Counted from the stretch's first letter, positions 51,973-61,239 are shown. The stretch: 64,000 nucleotides of DNA from Streptomyces nigrescens (GCA_024349765.1 AP026073.1:62001-126000), one strand, 5' to 3'. Notes: a model not told the origin generated them from the letters alone. Numbers and translations are program-made.

Positions 51973-52779
51973 ATGTACGCACCGGAACGTCAGCAGGAGA
52001 TTCTGCGACTGGCCCGTGAGTGCGGGCGGGTCGACGTGCTCTCCCTCGCCGAGGAGTTCCAGGTCACCGCCGAGACCGTTCGGCGCGACCTCAAGGCCCT
52101 GGACCGGGCCGGTCTGGTGCGCAGGGTGCACGGCGGTGCCATCCCGGCCGGCCGGCTGGACTTCGAGCCGGACCTCGCCGAGCGGGACGCCGTCGCCGCC
52201 GACGAGAAGCTGCGCATCGCCCGCGCGGCGCTCGCCGAGCTCCCGGGCAGCGAGAACGGCGAGCAGGGCGCCGGGTCTCCCGGCGGCCGCGGTTTCGGCA
52301 GCGTGATCCTGGACGCCGGTACGACGTCCGCCCGGCTCGCCGCCGAGATCCCGCTGGAGGCCGAGCTGACCGTGGTCACCCACGGCCTGCCGGTGGCCGC
52401 GCGGCTGGCCGACCACCCCGGGCTGACCCTGCACCTCGTAGGCGGCCGGATCCGGCACCGCACCCGGGCCGCGGTCGACGACTGGGCGCTGCGCGCCTAC
52501 CGCGAGATCAACGCCGACGTGCTGTTCCTGGCGACCAACGGCTTCTCCCTGGAGGGCGGGCTGACCACCCCCGACCTCGCGGAGGCCGCGGTCAAGCGGG
52601 CGCTGATCCGCGCCGCCCGCCGGGTCGTCCTGCTCGCCGACTCCGGCAAGTTCGAGCAGCGGCACTTCGCCCGCTTCGGCGACCTCTCGGACGTGGACCT
52701 GCTCATCACCGACACCGGGCTGAGCCCCGACGACGCCCTCGCCATCGAGCGCGCGGGCACGGAAGTAGTACGCGCATGA
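51973..52779 (+). CDS. fruR: DeoR-family fructose operon regulator
   Basis: The 268-residue protein has the DeoR helix-turn-helix MYAPERQQEILRLARECGRVDVLSLAEEFQVTAETVRRDLKALDRAGLVRRVHGGAI (residues 1-57) and a sugar-phosphate isomerase-like sensor domain: VILDAGTTSARLAAEIP, LHLVGGRIRHRTRAAVDDWA, VLFLATNGFSLEGGLTTPDLAEAAVKRALI, VVLLADSGKF. It probably senses fructose 1-phosphate and represses the operon. The gene overlaps fruK by ATGA (52776-52779). Confidence 0.93.
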   Translation: MYAPERQQEILRLARECGRVDVLSLAEEFQVTAETVRRDLKALDRAGLVRRVHGGAIPAGRLDFEPDLAERDAVAADEKLRIARAALAELPGSENGEQGAGSPGGRGFGSVILDAGTTSARLAAEIPLEAELTVVTHGLPVAARLADHPGLTLHLVGGRIRHRTRAAVDDWALRAYREINADVLFLATNGFSLEGGLTTPDLAEAAVKRALIRAARRVVLLADSGKFEQRHFARFGDLSDVDLLITDTGLSPDDALAIERAGTEVVRA

Positions 52780-53744
52780 CCCCCTCCGAGAAGCCCATGA
52801 TTCTCACCGTCACGCCCAACCCCAGCCTGGACCGCACGTACGAGATCCCGGCGCTGGACCGCGGGGCCGTGCTCCGGGCCACCGCGGACCGGATCGACCC
52901 CGGCGGCAAGGGCGTCAACGTCTCCCGGGCGCTCGCCGCCGCCGGACACCGCACCCTCGCCGTACTGCCGCTGGGCGGCCCCGCGGGCGCGGCGCTGGCC
53001 GGGCTGCTGAACGCGGAGGGGATCGAGGTGGCGGGCGTACCGGTGGCCGGCCAGACCCGCTCCAACATCTCGGTCGCCGAGCCCGACGGCACCCTCACCA
53101 AGATCAACGCGACCGGTCCGGAGCTGTCCGCCGAGGAGTCGGAGGCGCTGCTCGCGACGGTCGGCGAGCGGTCGGCGGGCGCCGGCTGGATCGCCTGCTG
53201 CGGCAGCCTGCCGCGCGGCCTGGCGCCCGAGTGGTACGCGGAGCTGGTCGCCCGGGCGCACGGTGCCGGGGCCCGGATCGCCCTGGACACGTCCGGCCCG
53301 TCGCTGACCGCCGCCCTGCGCGAACGGCCGGACGTCGTCAAGCCGAACGCCGAGGAGCTGGCGCAGGCCGTCGGCCGCCCGCTCACGACCGTGGGCGAGG
53401 CGGTCAAGGCCGCCGAGGAGCTGCGGGCGCGCGGTGCGCGGGCCGTCCTCGCCTCCCTGGGGGCGGACGGCCAGCTGCTGGTCGACGGGGACGGCACCCA
53501 CTTCGGCAGCGCACCGGTCGCCGCCGTCCGCAGCAACGTGGGGGCCGGCGACGCGTCGCTGGCCGGATTCCTCGCGGCCGGCGGTACGGGGACGGCCGCG
53601 CTGGCCGCCGCGGTGGCGCACGGCGCGGCCGCCGTCCAACTGCCCGGCAGCCAGATGCCGACGCCGCGGGACCTGGCTCCGGCGGCGGTCCTGACCACCG
53701 ATGACGTGCCGTACGACCGGCCGCTGACGGAGCCGGTGTCATGA
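52776..53744 (+). CDS. fruK: 1-phosphofructokinase
   Basis: The 322-residue PfkB-family kinase phosphorylates fructose 1-phosphate to fructose 1,6-bisphosphate with ATP. Motifs: MILTVTPNPSLDRTYEIPAL, DRIDPGGKGVNVSRALAAAGH (substrate loop, about 45-65), then the anion hole and catalytic Asp in RSNVGAGDASLAGFLAAG near 260. ATG 52776 overlaps the fruR stop; the alternative ATG 52797 begins at MILTV. It is the second gene of the fruRKA operon, whose PTS delivers the substrate. Confidence 0.95.
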   Translation: MTPSEKPMILTVTPNPSLDRTYEIPALDRGAVLRATADRIDPGGKGVNVSRALAAAGHRTLAVLPLGGPAGAALAGLLNAEGIEVAGVPVAGQTRSNISVAEPDGTLTKINATGPELSAEESEALLATVGERSAGAGWIACCGSLPRGLAPEWYAELVARAHGAGARIALDTSGPSLTAALRERPDVVKPNAEELAQAVGRPLTTVGEAVKAAEELRARGARAVLASLGADGQLLVDGDGTHFGSAPVAAVRSNVGAGDASLAGFLAAGGTGTAALAAAVAHGAAAVQLPGSQMPTPRDLAPAAVLTTDDVPYDRPLTEPVS

Positions 53745-53749
53745 CCGGG

Positions 53750-53837
53750 CGGGCGGGCGGCATGCGGCGCCGGGTGAGCGAGCGGCGGACGCGGGTGAGC
53801 GTTCGCCGGGCCCGGGCGGGCGGCATGCGGCGCCGGG
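53750..53837. repeat. 25-bp direct repeat in fruK-fruA gap
   Basis: Identical 25-base copies with core GGCGGCATGCGGCGCCGGG occupy 53750-53774 and 53813-53837, a 63-base period, inside the 223 bases between fruK and fruA. Sequence between copies (GGGTGAGCG repeats) also looks duplicated. An open frame (53741-53968) spans the gap, from an ATGA overlap with fruK to the fruA start, but it codes for an Arg-rich unlikely protein. Confidence 0.8.
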
Positions 53838-53967
53838 CGGGGGTCATCAAGAGCCGGGGGAGCAGGGCGGTGGCAGATGCGGAGTGTGTGCTGCCGTCCG
53901 CCGACGTGTTGTTCGCGAGGGTCGGTCGCCCGGCAGGCGTTCGGGCCGGTACTGAAGGGAGCCCGTG

Positions 53968-56031
53968 ATGAGCGAGCTGATCACCGCGGACCTGGTCGAT
54001 CTCGACCTGTCCGCAGACACCAAGGACGCCGCCGCGCGGTCGCTGGCCGAGCGGATGGTCGCGTCCGGTCGCGTCACCGACCTGGAGGGCTTCCTCGCGG
54101 ACGTGGCCGCGCGTGAGGCCCAGATGCCGACCGGGCTGGACGGCGGGATCGGGATCCCGCACTGCCGCAGCGCGCACGTCACCGAACCGACGCTGGCCTT
54201 CGGGCGCAGTGCCGCCGGGATCGACTTCGGGGCGCCGGACGGCCCGGCCGACCTGATCTTCCTGATCGCGGCCCCGGCGGGCGGCGACGCGGACCACCTG
54301 TCGATCCTCTCCAGCCTCGCCCGCCAGCTGATGGACGAGTCCTTCACCGGAGCCCTGCGCTCCGCCACCGGACCGGGCCGCGCGGCGGCGCTGATACGGG
54401 GCGAGGCGCCGGAGGAGGCGGAGGAGCCCACCGCGGCGGAGGAGCCCACCGCCGCCCCGGAGCCGACAGCCGCAGCCGCCCCGGAGCCGGAGCCCACCCC
54501 GGAACCGGAACCGGAGACCGCCTCGGCCCCCACTCCCGCCCCCACCCCCGCCCCCTTCCGTATCGTCGCCATCACCTCCTGTCCCACCGGCATCGCGCAC
54601 ACCTACATGGCCGCCGAGTCGCTGGAGAAGGCCGGACGGGCCGCCGGCGTCGAGGTGTTCGTCGAGACGCAGGGCTCGGCCGGGTTCAAGCGGCTCGATC
54701 CGCAGCTCGTGGCCGACGCGGACGGCGTGATCTTCGCCCATGACGTCGAGGTGCGGGACAAGGAGCGGTTCGCCGGCAAGCCGACCGTCGACGTCGGGGT
54801 GAAGGCGGGCATCAACCGCTCCGCCGAACTCATCGCGGAGGTACGGGAGAAGGCCGCCCGGGGCGAGACCGGTGCGGCCGGCGCGGCCGCGCGCCCCGCC
54901 GTGCCCATGGACCGGGGTGCCGACGCCGCCGACGGCTACGCCACCCGCCTGCGCAAGTGGCTGATGACCGGCGTCAGTTACATGGTTCCGTTCGTCGCCG
55001 CCGGCGGTCTGCTCATCGCGCTCGCCTTCGCGATCGGCGGCTACACGATCAACAAGGCGCCGTCCGTCGCCGACCACTTCCTGTGGACCGAGTCCACCAG
55101 CTGGGCGGCCCTGCTGTTCCAGATAGGCAGCGTCGCCTTCGGCTTCCTCGTCCCCGTCCTGGCCGGCTTCATCGCGTACGGCATGGCCGACCGGCCCGGG
55201 CTCGTCCCCGGCTTCGTCGGCGGGGCCATCGCGCTCACCATCAACGCGGGCTTCCTCGGCGGTCTGATCGCCGGTCTCCTCGCGGGCGGGGTGGTGATGA
55301 CGATCCAGCGCCTGAACGTCCCGGCACCGTTGCGCGGCATCATGCCGGTCGTCGTGATCCCACTCGTGTCCTCCGCGCTCGTCGGCTTCCTGATGTTCCT
55401 GGTGGTCGGCAAGCCGATCGCCGCGCTGCAGAAGGGGCTGACCGACTGGCTGTCCGGGCTCACCGGCGCCAACGCGATCATCCTCGGCGCGCTGCTCGGC
55501 CTCATGATGTGCTTCGACCTCGGCGGTCCGCTGAACAAGGTCGCCTACGCCTTCGCGGTCGGCGGCCTGGCCAATCCCAACGAGGGCAGCCTGAAGGTGA
55601 TGGCCGCGGTGATGGCCGCCGGTATGGTCCCGCCGCTGGCGATGGCACTGGCGACGACCGTCCGCGGGCGGCTCTTCACCAAGACCGAGCGGGAGAACGG
55701 CAAGGCGGCCTGGGTGCTCGGGGCGTCCTTCATCACCGAGGGCGCGATCCCGTTCGCGGCCGCCGATCCGCTGCGCGTCATCCCCTCCGCGATGGTCGGC
55801 GGCGCGGTCACCGGCGCCCTGTCGATGGCCTTCGGCTGCACCCTGCGCGCCCCGCACGGCGGCGTCTTCGTCGTCCCGCTGATCGGCCAGCCCCTGCTCT
55901 ACCTGCTCGCCATCGCCGCCGGTACGTGCGTCAGCACCGCCCTGGTCCTCCTCCTCAAGGCCCTCCGCAGGCCCACCCCCACCCCGGCCGAGACCCCGTC
56001 CGACCACCCCGTCGTCCCGGCCGCCGCCTGA
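53968..56031 (+). CDS. fruA: PTS fructose transporter, fused EIIABC
   Basis: The 687-residue protein takes up fructose and phosphorylates it to fructose 1-phosphate. The EIIA domain (about 1-150) has its phospho-His in GIPHCRSAHV (His 65). A Pro/Glu/Ala-rich linker (about 150-195) follows. EIIB starts at 195 with the phospho-Cys in ITSCPTGIAHTYMAAE (Cys 205). EIIC (about 320-670) has 9 to 10 membrane helices with GALLGLMMCFDLGGPLNKVAYAF and ITEGAIPFAAADP. GGAG precedes ATG 53968. A strong hairpin follows the stop. Confidence 0.96.
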   Translation: MSELITADLVDLDLSADTKDAAARSLAERMVASGRVTDLEGFLADVAAREAQMPTGLDGGIGIPHCRSAHVTEPTLAFGRSAAGIDFGAPDGPADLIFLIAAPAGGDADHLSILSSLARQLMDESFTGALRSATGPGRAAALIRGEAPEEAEEPTAAEEPTAAPEPTAAAAPEPEPTPEPEPETASAPTPAPTPAPFRIVAITSCPTGIAHTYMAAESLEKAGRAAGVEVFVETQGSAGFKRLDPQLVADADGVIFAHDVEVRDKERFAGKPTVDVGVKAGINRSAELIAEVREKAARGETGAAGAAARPAVPMDRGADAADGYATRLRKWLMTGVSYMVPFVAAGGLLIALAFAIGGYTINKAPSVADHFLWTESTSWAALLFQIGSVAFGFLVPVLAGFIAYGMADRPGLVPGFVGGAIALTINAGFLGGLIAGLLAGGVVMTIQRLNVPAPLRGIMPVVVIPLVSSALVGFLMFLVVGKPIAALQKGLTDWLSGLTGANAIILGALLGLMMCFDLGGPLNKVAYAFAVGGLANPNEGSLKVMAAVMAAGMVPPLAMALATTVRGRLFTKTERENGKAAWVLGASFITEGAIPFAAADPLRVIPSAMVGGAVTGALSMAFGCTLRAPHGGVFVVPLIGQPLLYLLAIAAGTCVSTALVLLLKALRRPTPTPAETPSDHPVVPAAA

Positions 56032-56043
56032 CCCTCCACCCCA

Positions 56044-56084
56044 CCGGGGCCCGGGACCGCCACCACAGGCGGCCCGGGCCCCGG
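56044..56084 (+). terminator. Terminator of fructose operon
   Basis: A near-perfect 17-bp stem (56044-56061 with 56068-56084, one bulge) and a 6-base loop lie 12 bases past fruA. Confidence 0.8.
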
Positions 56085-56150
56085 CCTCGTGGCGGCGGCT
56101 CTGCGTTCCGCGCCGCACTCACCTGGGAGTAAGCCGGCCACCTCAAGGTG

Positions 56151-56174
56151 AGTACGCACTAAAAAGTGGGTACT
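56151..56174. promoter_or_regulatory. Dyad upstream of imine-reductase gene
   Basis: AGTACGCACT and AGTGGGTACT (arms with one mismatch) flank AAAA. The outer GTAC bases are typical of HxlR-type operators. It lies about 95 bases before the gene start; no such regulator is next to it. Confidence 0.5.
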
Positions 56175-56269
56175 TGTCGCTGCTTTCGCCCGGGCCAAGA
56201 CTGAGCGGGAGATCGCAAGATCGAAAGCGCGAGAGATCGCGAGTCACCAGGTGGAGGGGGAGTTCTGTC

Positions 56270-57145
56270 GTGTCGGTGGAGAAGACCGGTGTTGCGGTGC
56301 TGGGGCTGGGCAGCATGGGAAGTGCGCTGGCCGGGGCGTTGTTGGCGGGCGGGCATGCGGTGCGGGTGTGGAACCGCACGCCGGGGAAGGCCGGGGAGCT
56401 CGTGGCGCGGGGGGCCCGGGAGGCCGGGTCGGTGGCCGAGGCGGTGGACGGCAGTGACGTCGTGATCGTCTGCATCCTGGACTACGGCGATGTCGGGCCG
56501 CTGCTGGAGCAGGCCGGCGGGCCGGCGGGGTTGCAGGGGCGGGTGGTGGTCAATGTGACCAACGGGTCGCCCGAGGAGGCCCGGGAGATGGCGAAGCGGG
56601 TGGCCGCGCTCGGTGGCGCATACCTCGACGGCGGCATCATGGCCGTGCCGGAGATCCTGGCGACGCCGCAGGCGTTCGTGCTGTACAGCGGGTCCCGGAC
56701 GGCCTTCGAGACGTACCGGGGGCTGCTGGACTCCTTCGCGCGGAGCGTCTACCTGGGCGAGGACCCCGGGCTCGCACCGCTCAACGATCTTGCGCTGCTG
56801 AGCGGGATGTACGGGATGTTCGGCGGCTTCGCGCACGCCGCGGCGCTGATCCGCTCGGCGGGCGGGCCGGTCGCCGGGTTCACGAGCACGCTGCTGGTGC
56901 CCTGGATCCAGGCGATGGCCGGCGCTTTGCCCGCGATGGCGGAGCAGGTCGATTCCGGCGACTACTCGGTCACCGGGTCGCCCCTGGCCATGCAGGTCTC
57001 GCACGACGCCATCGGCGACGTCTCGCGGGCGCAGGGGGTGAGCCCGGAGCTGTGGGCGCCGGTACTGGCGCTGATGGAGCGGCGGGTGGCGGACGGGCAC
57101 GGGAGCGAGGGGTTCGCGGGGGTCGTGGAGTTGCTGAAGGGTTAG
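56270..57145 (+). CDS. NAD(P)-dependent imine reductase-like oxidoreductase
   Basis: This 291-residue protein has a Rossmann domain, VAVLGLGSMGSALAGALLAGGHAVRVWNRTPGKA (residues 7-40), typical of the 6-phosphogluconate/3-hydroxyisobutyrate dehydrogenase superfamily. The NVTNGSPEEAREMAKRVAALGGAYLDGGIMAVPEILATPQAFVLYSGS block and the all-helical carboxy domain place it nearer to imine reductases than to HIBADH (the HIBADH catalytic Lys segment is altered). It likely reduces a C=N or C=O bond with NADPH. The GTG start at 56270 has GGAGGGGGAG 8 bases upstream. Confidence 0.82.
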   Translation: MSVEKTGVAVLGLGSMGSALAGALLAGGHAVRVWNRTPGKAGELVARGAREAGSVAEAVDGSDVVIVCILDYGDVGPLLEQAGGPAGLQGRVVVNVTNGSPEEAREMAKRVAALGGAYLDGGIMAVPEILATPQAFVLYSGSRTAFETYRGLLDSFARSVYLGEDPGLAPLNDLALLSGMYGMFGGFAHAAALIRSAGGPVAGFTSTLLVPWIQAMAGALPAMAEQVDSGDYSVTGSPLAMQVSHDAIGDVSRAQGVSPELWAPVLALMERRVADGHGSEGFAGVVELLKG

Positions 57146-57179
57146 GGCTCCGCGGCACCTGTCACGTACCGCAGACGAC

Positions 57180-57209
57180 GGTGGCCGGTCCCTTTCGGGG
57201 CCGGCCACC
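57180..57209. terminator. Hairpin between convergent genes
   Basis: GGTGGCCGGTCCC pairs with GGGGCCGGCCACC around a 4-base loop. It lies between the imine-reductase and L,D-transpeptidase stops. Confidence 0.75.
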
Positions 57210-57232
57210 GCTCTACTCGTCCGGGACGCGGG

Positions 57233-58564
57233 TCAGGACGCGCTGCCCGCCTTCCAGTCGGACCAGGACAGGTTCCAGCCGTTGAGGCCGTTGTCCGGCT
57301 GGACCATCCGGTCGTGGGAGTTCTTCACGATGACCACGTCGCCGACCAGCGACTCGTTGAAGAACCACTTGCCGGGGGTGTCGCCCCCGCCGCCCTTGTT
57401 GTCGCGCAGGCCGACGCAGCCGTGGCTGGTGCCGGAGTTGCCGAAGACGGAGGAGGGGCCCCAGTAGTTGCCGTGGATGAAGGTGCCGGACGACGACAGC
57501 CGCATGGCGTGCGGGACGTCCTTGATGTCGTACTCACCGCCGAAGCCGACCGTCGAGCCGTCCATCCGGGTCTGCTCGAACTTCTCCGAGATCACCATCT
57601 GGCCGTTGTAGGTGGGGTGCTCGGGGCTGCCGCCGGAGATCGGGACCCTCTTGAGGACCTTGCCGTCCCGCTTGACCGTCATGGTCTGGGTGTTCATGTC
57701 GACCGTGGAGACCTGCGAGCGCCCGATCGTGAAGGACACCGTCTTGGACTGCACGCCGGTGATGCCGTTGCCGCCCTTCACGCCGTCCAGGTCGATCTTC
57801 ATGGTGATCTTGGAGCCGGCCTTCCAGTAGTCCTCCGGCCGGAAGTCCAGGCGCTGGGCCCCGAACCAGTGGCCGACGACCTCCTGGCCGCTGCTGGACG
57901 TCACCTTGATGTGGGACTGGACGTCCTTCTTGTTGGTGATCACCTTGTCGAAGTTGAAGGACACCGGCATGCCGACGCCGACGGTCTTGCCGTTGTCGGG
58001 GGTGTAGGTGCCGATGAAGCTGTTGGCCGACGAGACCGTCGTGAAGGTGGCGTTCTCGGTGGCCGAACGGCCCTTGGCGTCCTTCGCGTTCGCCACGATC
58101 TTGTACTTGGTGCCGCGCTCCAGCTGGGCGCCCGGCTTCCAGGACGTGCCGTCGGGCGATATGGCGCCCGCCACCGTGGCGCCCGTGTCGGCGGCGGTGA
58201 GCTTGACGTCGGTCAACTTGCCACCGGTGACCTTCACACCGGTGTCGTTGATGCTGGCGTCGGTGGCGCCGTCCTTCGAGGAGACGGTGATCTTGGCGTC
58301 CGAGGCGTCCTTCTTGGCCGCGGCGTCCGCGCCCGCCTGGCCGTTCTTCCCGTCGTCGTTGCCGCCGGCCTCGGCGTCGCCGCCACAGGCCGACAGGGCC
58401 AGCGCACCCGCTGCGAGCAGGGCGGTCACCGCGAGCGTGCGCCGCATCCGGCGGGTGCGGCGCGGGGCGCCGGTCACCTGCTGCTCGGCTGACGGGAACA
58501 GCTGGTGCGGGGTGCGGGACCGATCGGGCGCGGGGGTGTCCGGCGATGTCACGAGCTGCTCCAT
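57233..58564 (-). CDS. L,D-transpeptidase lipoprotein
   Basis: The 443-residue protein is exported and lipid-anchored (MRRTLAVTALLAAGALALSACGG, starting about residue 40). Two Ig-like domains (about 90-300) precede a YkuD catalytic domain with IHGNYWGPSSVFGNSGTSHGCVGLRD, whose Cys in SHGC attacks the stem peptide to form 3-3 crosslinks. Such proteins act in the actinobacterial cell wall. The start is unclear: ATG 58564 (MEQLVTS) is the family-like choice, GTG 58477 and ATG 58447 are in frame, and none has a strong ribosome binding site. Confidence 0.9.
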   Translation of the reverse strand: MEQLVTSPDTPAPDRSRTPHQLFPSAEQQVTGAPRRTRRMRRTLAVTALLAAGALALSACGGDAEAGGNDDGKNGQAGADAAAKKDASDAKITVSSKDGATDASINDTGVKVTGGKLTDVKLTAADTGATVAGAISPDGTSWKPGAQLERGTKYKIVANAKDAKGRSATENATFTTVSSANSFIGTYTPDNGKTVGVGMPVSFNFDKVITNKKDVQSHIKVTSSSGQEVVGHWFGAQRLDFRPEDYWKAGSKITMKIDLDGVKGGNGITGVQSKTVSFTIGRSQVSTVDMNTQTMTVKRDGKVLKRVPISGGSPEHPTYNGQMVISEKFEQTRMDGSTVGFGGEYDIKDVPHAMRLSSSGTFIHGNYWGPSSVFGNSGTSHGCVGLRDNKGGGGDTPGKWFFNESLVGDVVIVKNSHDRMVQPDNGLNGWNLSWSDWKAGSAS

Positions 58565-58647
58565 ACAGGGGTGTTGTGTATTTCCGTGCTGGTAAACAGC
58601 ACCTACGGGCAGATTTGGTTGCGGGTCAGGCCATGTTGTGACGAACG

Positions 58648-59850
58648 TCACATTTCGGGAGGGAGAGGGTGGTCGGCCGGTCCCGACAGCCAGGTTCGCA
58701 GCGCGGTGCCGTGTTCGTCCAGGCGGGGTGGTGCCGTCGGTGGCGTCACCGGCGTGTCCGAGAGCCGGAGCGGGCTGGTGACTTGGGGGATCCGGCCCTC
58801 GCCGACGGGGGTGACCGGGCCGAGCCCGAGCCGCCCGGCCAACTGAAGGGCCTGCGAGAGGGTGTTGACCGGGCCGCAGGGGACGGAGGCGGCGAGCAGG
58901 CGGGAGGTCCAGTTCTCCGGGGTGTCGGAGGCCAGTCGTTCCTCCAGCGCTTTGATGAGATCTGTACGGTTCTGCACCCGGTCCTGGTTGCGGGCGAAGC
59001 GGGGGTCGTCGGCCAGTTCCGGGGCGCCCAGTGCCGTGGCCAGGGCCCGGAATTGGCGGTCGTTGCCCGCCGCCACCGCCAGCGGCCGCCCGTCCCGGCA
59101 GGCCAGCGTCTCGTACGGGGCGATGCTCGGGTGGCGGTTGCCCATCGGGCCCGGGTCGCGGCCGGTGGCCAGGTGGCCGGACGCCTGGTTGACCAGCGAA
59201 CCCAGCAGGGACGACAGCAGATTGACCTCCACCAGCTGGCCCCGGCCGGTGCGGTCGCGGTGGCGCAGTGCGGCGAGGATGCCGGTCGTGGCGTCCTTGG
59301 CGGTCAGCACGTCCACCAGCGCGACCCCCGCCTTCAGGGCCGGGCCGCCGGGCTCGCCGGTGATGCTCATCAGCCCGCCGACGGCCTGCACGACGAAGTC
59401 GTAGCCGGGCAGTGAGGCCCCCGCGCCGGAGCCGAAGCCGGTGATGGTGCAGTGCACCAGGCGCGGGTTGGCGGCGCGGGTGGCGGTGTGGTCCAGGCCG
59501 AACCTGGTGAGCGCGCCGGGGCGGAAGTTCTCGATCAGTACGTCGGCCCGCCGCGCCAGTTCGCGGGCCGCGGCCGCGTCGGCCGGGTCGCCGAGGTCCA
59601 GGGCGAGCCCCCGCTTGGAGCGGTTGGCGGCGTCGAAGTACGCGGCCGTGCCGTCCGGGCCGAACGGCGGACCCCAGGCGCGGGTGTCGTCACCGGTGCC
59701 CGGCCGCTCCACCTTGATCACCTCGGCGCCGAGGTCGGCGAGCGTCGCGGCGGCCAGCGGGCCGGCCAGCACCCGGCTGAAGTCCGCGACGAGGATGCCG
59801 TCGAGGGCGCGGGCGGGCGGGGACGCGGGCGGTCGGGGCGGCTGCGGCAC
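58648..59850 (-). CDS. Family III CoA-transferase (CaiB/BaiF)
   Basis: The 400-residue protein begins ALDGILVADFSRVLAGPLAAATLADLGAEVIKVERPGTGDDTR and has NRSKRGLALDLGDPADAAAARELARRADVLIENFRPGALTRFGL, TGFGSGAGASLPGYDFVVQAVGGLMSITGEPGGPALKAGVALVDVLT (catalytic Asp in ALVDV, about residue 180), then RHPSIAPYETLACRDG. It transfers CoA between carboxylic acids. Acid substrates unknown. I chose GTG 59850 with AGGAG 7 bases upstream; GTG 59865 is in frame. Confidence 0.9.
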   Translation of the reverse strand: MPQPPRPPASPPARALDGILVADFSRVLAGPLAAATLADLGAEVIKVERPGTGDDTRAWGPPFGPDGTAAYFDAANRSKRGLALDLGDPADAAAARELARRADVLIENFRPGALTRFGLDHTATRAANPRLVHCTITGFGSGAGASLPGYDFVVQAVGGLMSITGEPGGPALKAGVALVDVLTAKDATTGILAALRHRDRTGRGQLVEVNLLSSLLGSLVNQASGHLATGRDPGPMGNRHPSIAPYETLACRDGRPLAVAAGNDRQFRALATALGAPELADDPRFARNQDRVQNRTDLIKALEERLASDTPENWTSRLLAASVPCGPVNTLSQALQLAGRLGLGPVTPVGEGRIPQVTSPLRLSDTPVTPPTAPPRLDEHGTALRTWLSGPADHPLPPEM

Positions 59851-60134
59851 GGCGGTGCTCCTCACGTCGCGGGCGATGTGCCGCCATCGTGGGCGGCCCG
59901 CCGCGCCGCGGGGAAGCGTCCGGGGTGTCCAAGGACACGGTCCCGACTCTGACGGGTCGGCCTCTTCGGTACGTATGGACAGTCGCGGGGATCTGGAGCG
60001 GCGCCAGAAATGTGGCGAAATGTCATAGGAGATGCGTCACTTCGGGACTTAAGTCCCAAGATCCTCTGTTGTAACCGTGGATGCGTAGTGTCTACTGGCT
60101 CTAGCCCAGAGCCTCATACGTCCTGGAGGACCGC

Positions 60135-60449
60135 ATGCTCCCCTCCGTATCGATTCTGCAGCAGATCGGCCTCGGCGTGCTCCTCGCGGTGGCCGTGCTC
60201 TGGGTCGTCGGCATCGTCAGACTGCTGCGGAACGGCCGGTACGAGGCGGCCATGCGGCGCGACCGGCGCGAGATGCGGATGCGGTACGCGGCGCCCGGCC
60301 CGGAGCGGCTCCCCGAACCGCCGGAGCTGCTCGGCTCGGTGCCCCGGCAGACCGGCCCGGCCGGGCCGCCGGCGGAGTGCGTGGAGCTGAGCGCCGCCGA
60401 GCGCGAGGCGTTCGAGGAGCTCGTCCGGCAGCTGACCAGCCGCAGCTGA
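60135..60449 (+). CDS. Single-pass membrane hypothetical protein (104 aa)
   Basis: The protein has a membrane helix (ILQQIGLGVLLAVAVLWVVGIVRLL, about residues 7-31), a strongly basic juxtamembrane region (RNGRYEAAMRRDRREMRMRY) and a cytoplasmic helical tail ending ELSAAEREAFEELVRQLTSRS. Family not recognised; the shape suggests a small membrane-tethered adaptor. GGAGG lies 6 bases before ATG 60135. Confidence 0.7.
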   Translation: MLPSVSILQQIGLGVLLAVAVLWVVGIVRLLRNGRYEAAMRRDRREMRMRYAAPGPERLPEPPELLGSVPRQTGPAGPPAECVELSAAEREAFEELVRQLTSRS

Positions 60450-60516
60450 CCGGTGCCACGGGGGCCGGACCCGGACCGGCCGGCCCCGTGGGCGGGCGAG
60501 GGAGCGCCGGCCCGGT

Positions 60517-61149
60517 TCAGCGGACCGGGCCGAGCCTGAGCAGGGCCAGCGCGGCCAGCATCTGCACGGTCACCGACAGCGCCGACTTCCCCGTCGGCAG
60601 GTGGTGCTGGCCGCGTATCAGCAGCACCGCGAGGACGTAGCCGAAGCCCCAGGTCGTCCAGGTCGCGGCCTGGACGAAGGTGGCGTCGGTCGGCAGCCAG
60701 GCGACGATCGCCAGCCGCGGCAGGTCCGTCACCCAGAAGAGCACGATGAACAGGCTCGCGGTCGGCGCGAACCGGCCGCTGCCGCCGAGCGTGCGGGCTA
60801 TCGCATGGGTCACCGCGCCCAGCGCCAGGCTCGCCGCCAGCACCCCGGCCTCGGCCAGCCCGACGAGCTGCAGCGCGGCCGAGCGGTCGGCCGCCCACTG
60901 GCCGTGGAACGCGTCCACCGACAGCACCCCGATGCCGCCGCTGATCAGCGACAGCAGCACCGCCGCGCTCCACGCGCTGCGGTCCCGCGCTTCGTCCAGG
61001 ACCTCCACCGGCCGGTACCAGAGCCCGAATATCAGCCGGTGCCACCACAGTCGGCGGCGTGGCGCGGGCGCTGCGGGCTTCTCGGGAGCCGGCTGGACGA
61101 GCGTGGGCGGTGGGTGTTGGGGAGGACGGGAGGGGGGTGGTGCGGACAT
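60517..61149 (-). CDS. Yip1-like membrane protein
   Basis: The 210-residue protein has a Pro-rich cytoplasmic amino end, then RRRLWWHRLIFGLWYRPVEVLDEARDRSAWSAAVLLSLISGGIGVLSV, the typical beginning of bacterial Yip1-domain proteins, and five membrane helices. Function in bacteria is unknown. Start ATG 61149; an in-frame extension to 62058 is antisense to the VIT gene and is rejected. Confidence 0.72.
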   Translation of the reverse strand: MSAPPPSRPPQHPPPTLVQPAPEKPAAPAPRRRLWWHRLIFGLWYRPVEVLDEARDRSAWSAAVLLSLISGGIGVLSVDAFHGQWAADRSAALQLVGLAEAGVLAASLALGAVTHAIARTLGGSGRFAPTASLFIVLFWVTDLPRLAIVAWLPTDATFVQAATWTTWGFGYVLAVLLIRGQHHLPTGKSALSVTVQMLAALALLRLGPVR

Positions 61150-61239
61150 AGGGCCGTTTCTACCACCGGCCGAACCGGGGTGCGGCGGGGGCGTCGGGCG
61201 GGGCACAAGGGATACAGGTGAGACCCTCAGGAGGTGACC

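Noticed and set aside
53404-56118. 904-codon minus-strand frame
   Set aside because: Antisense to fruK and fruA, which have complete family motifs on the other strand.
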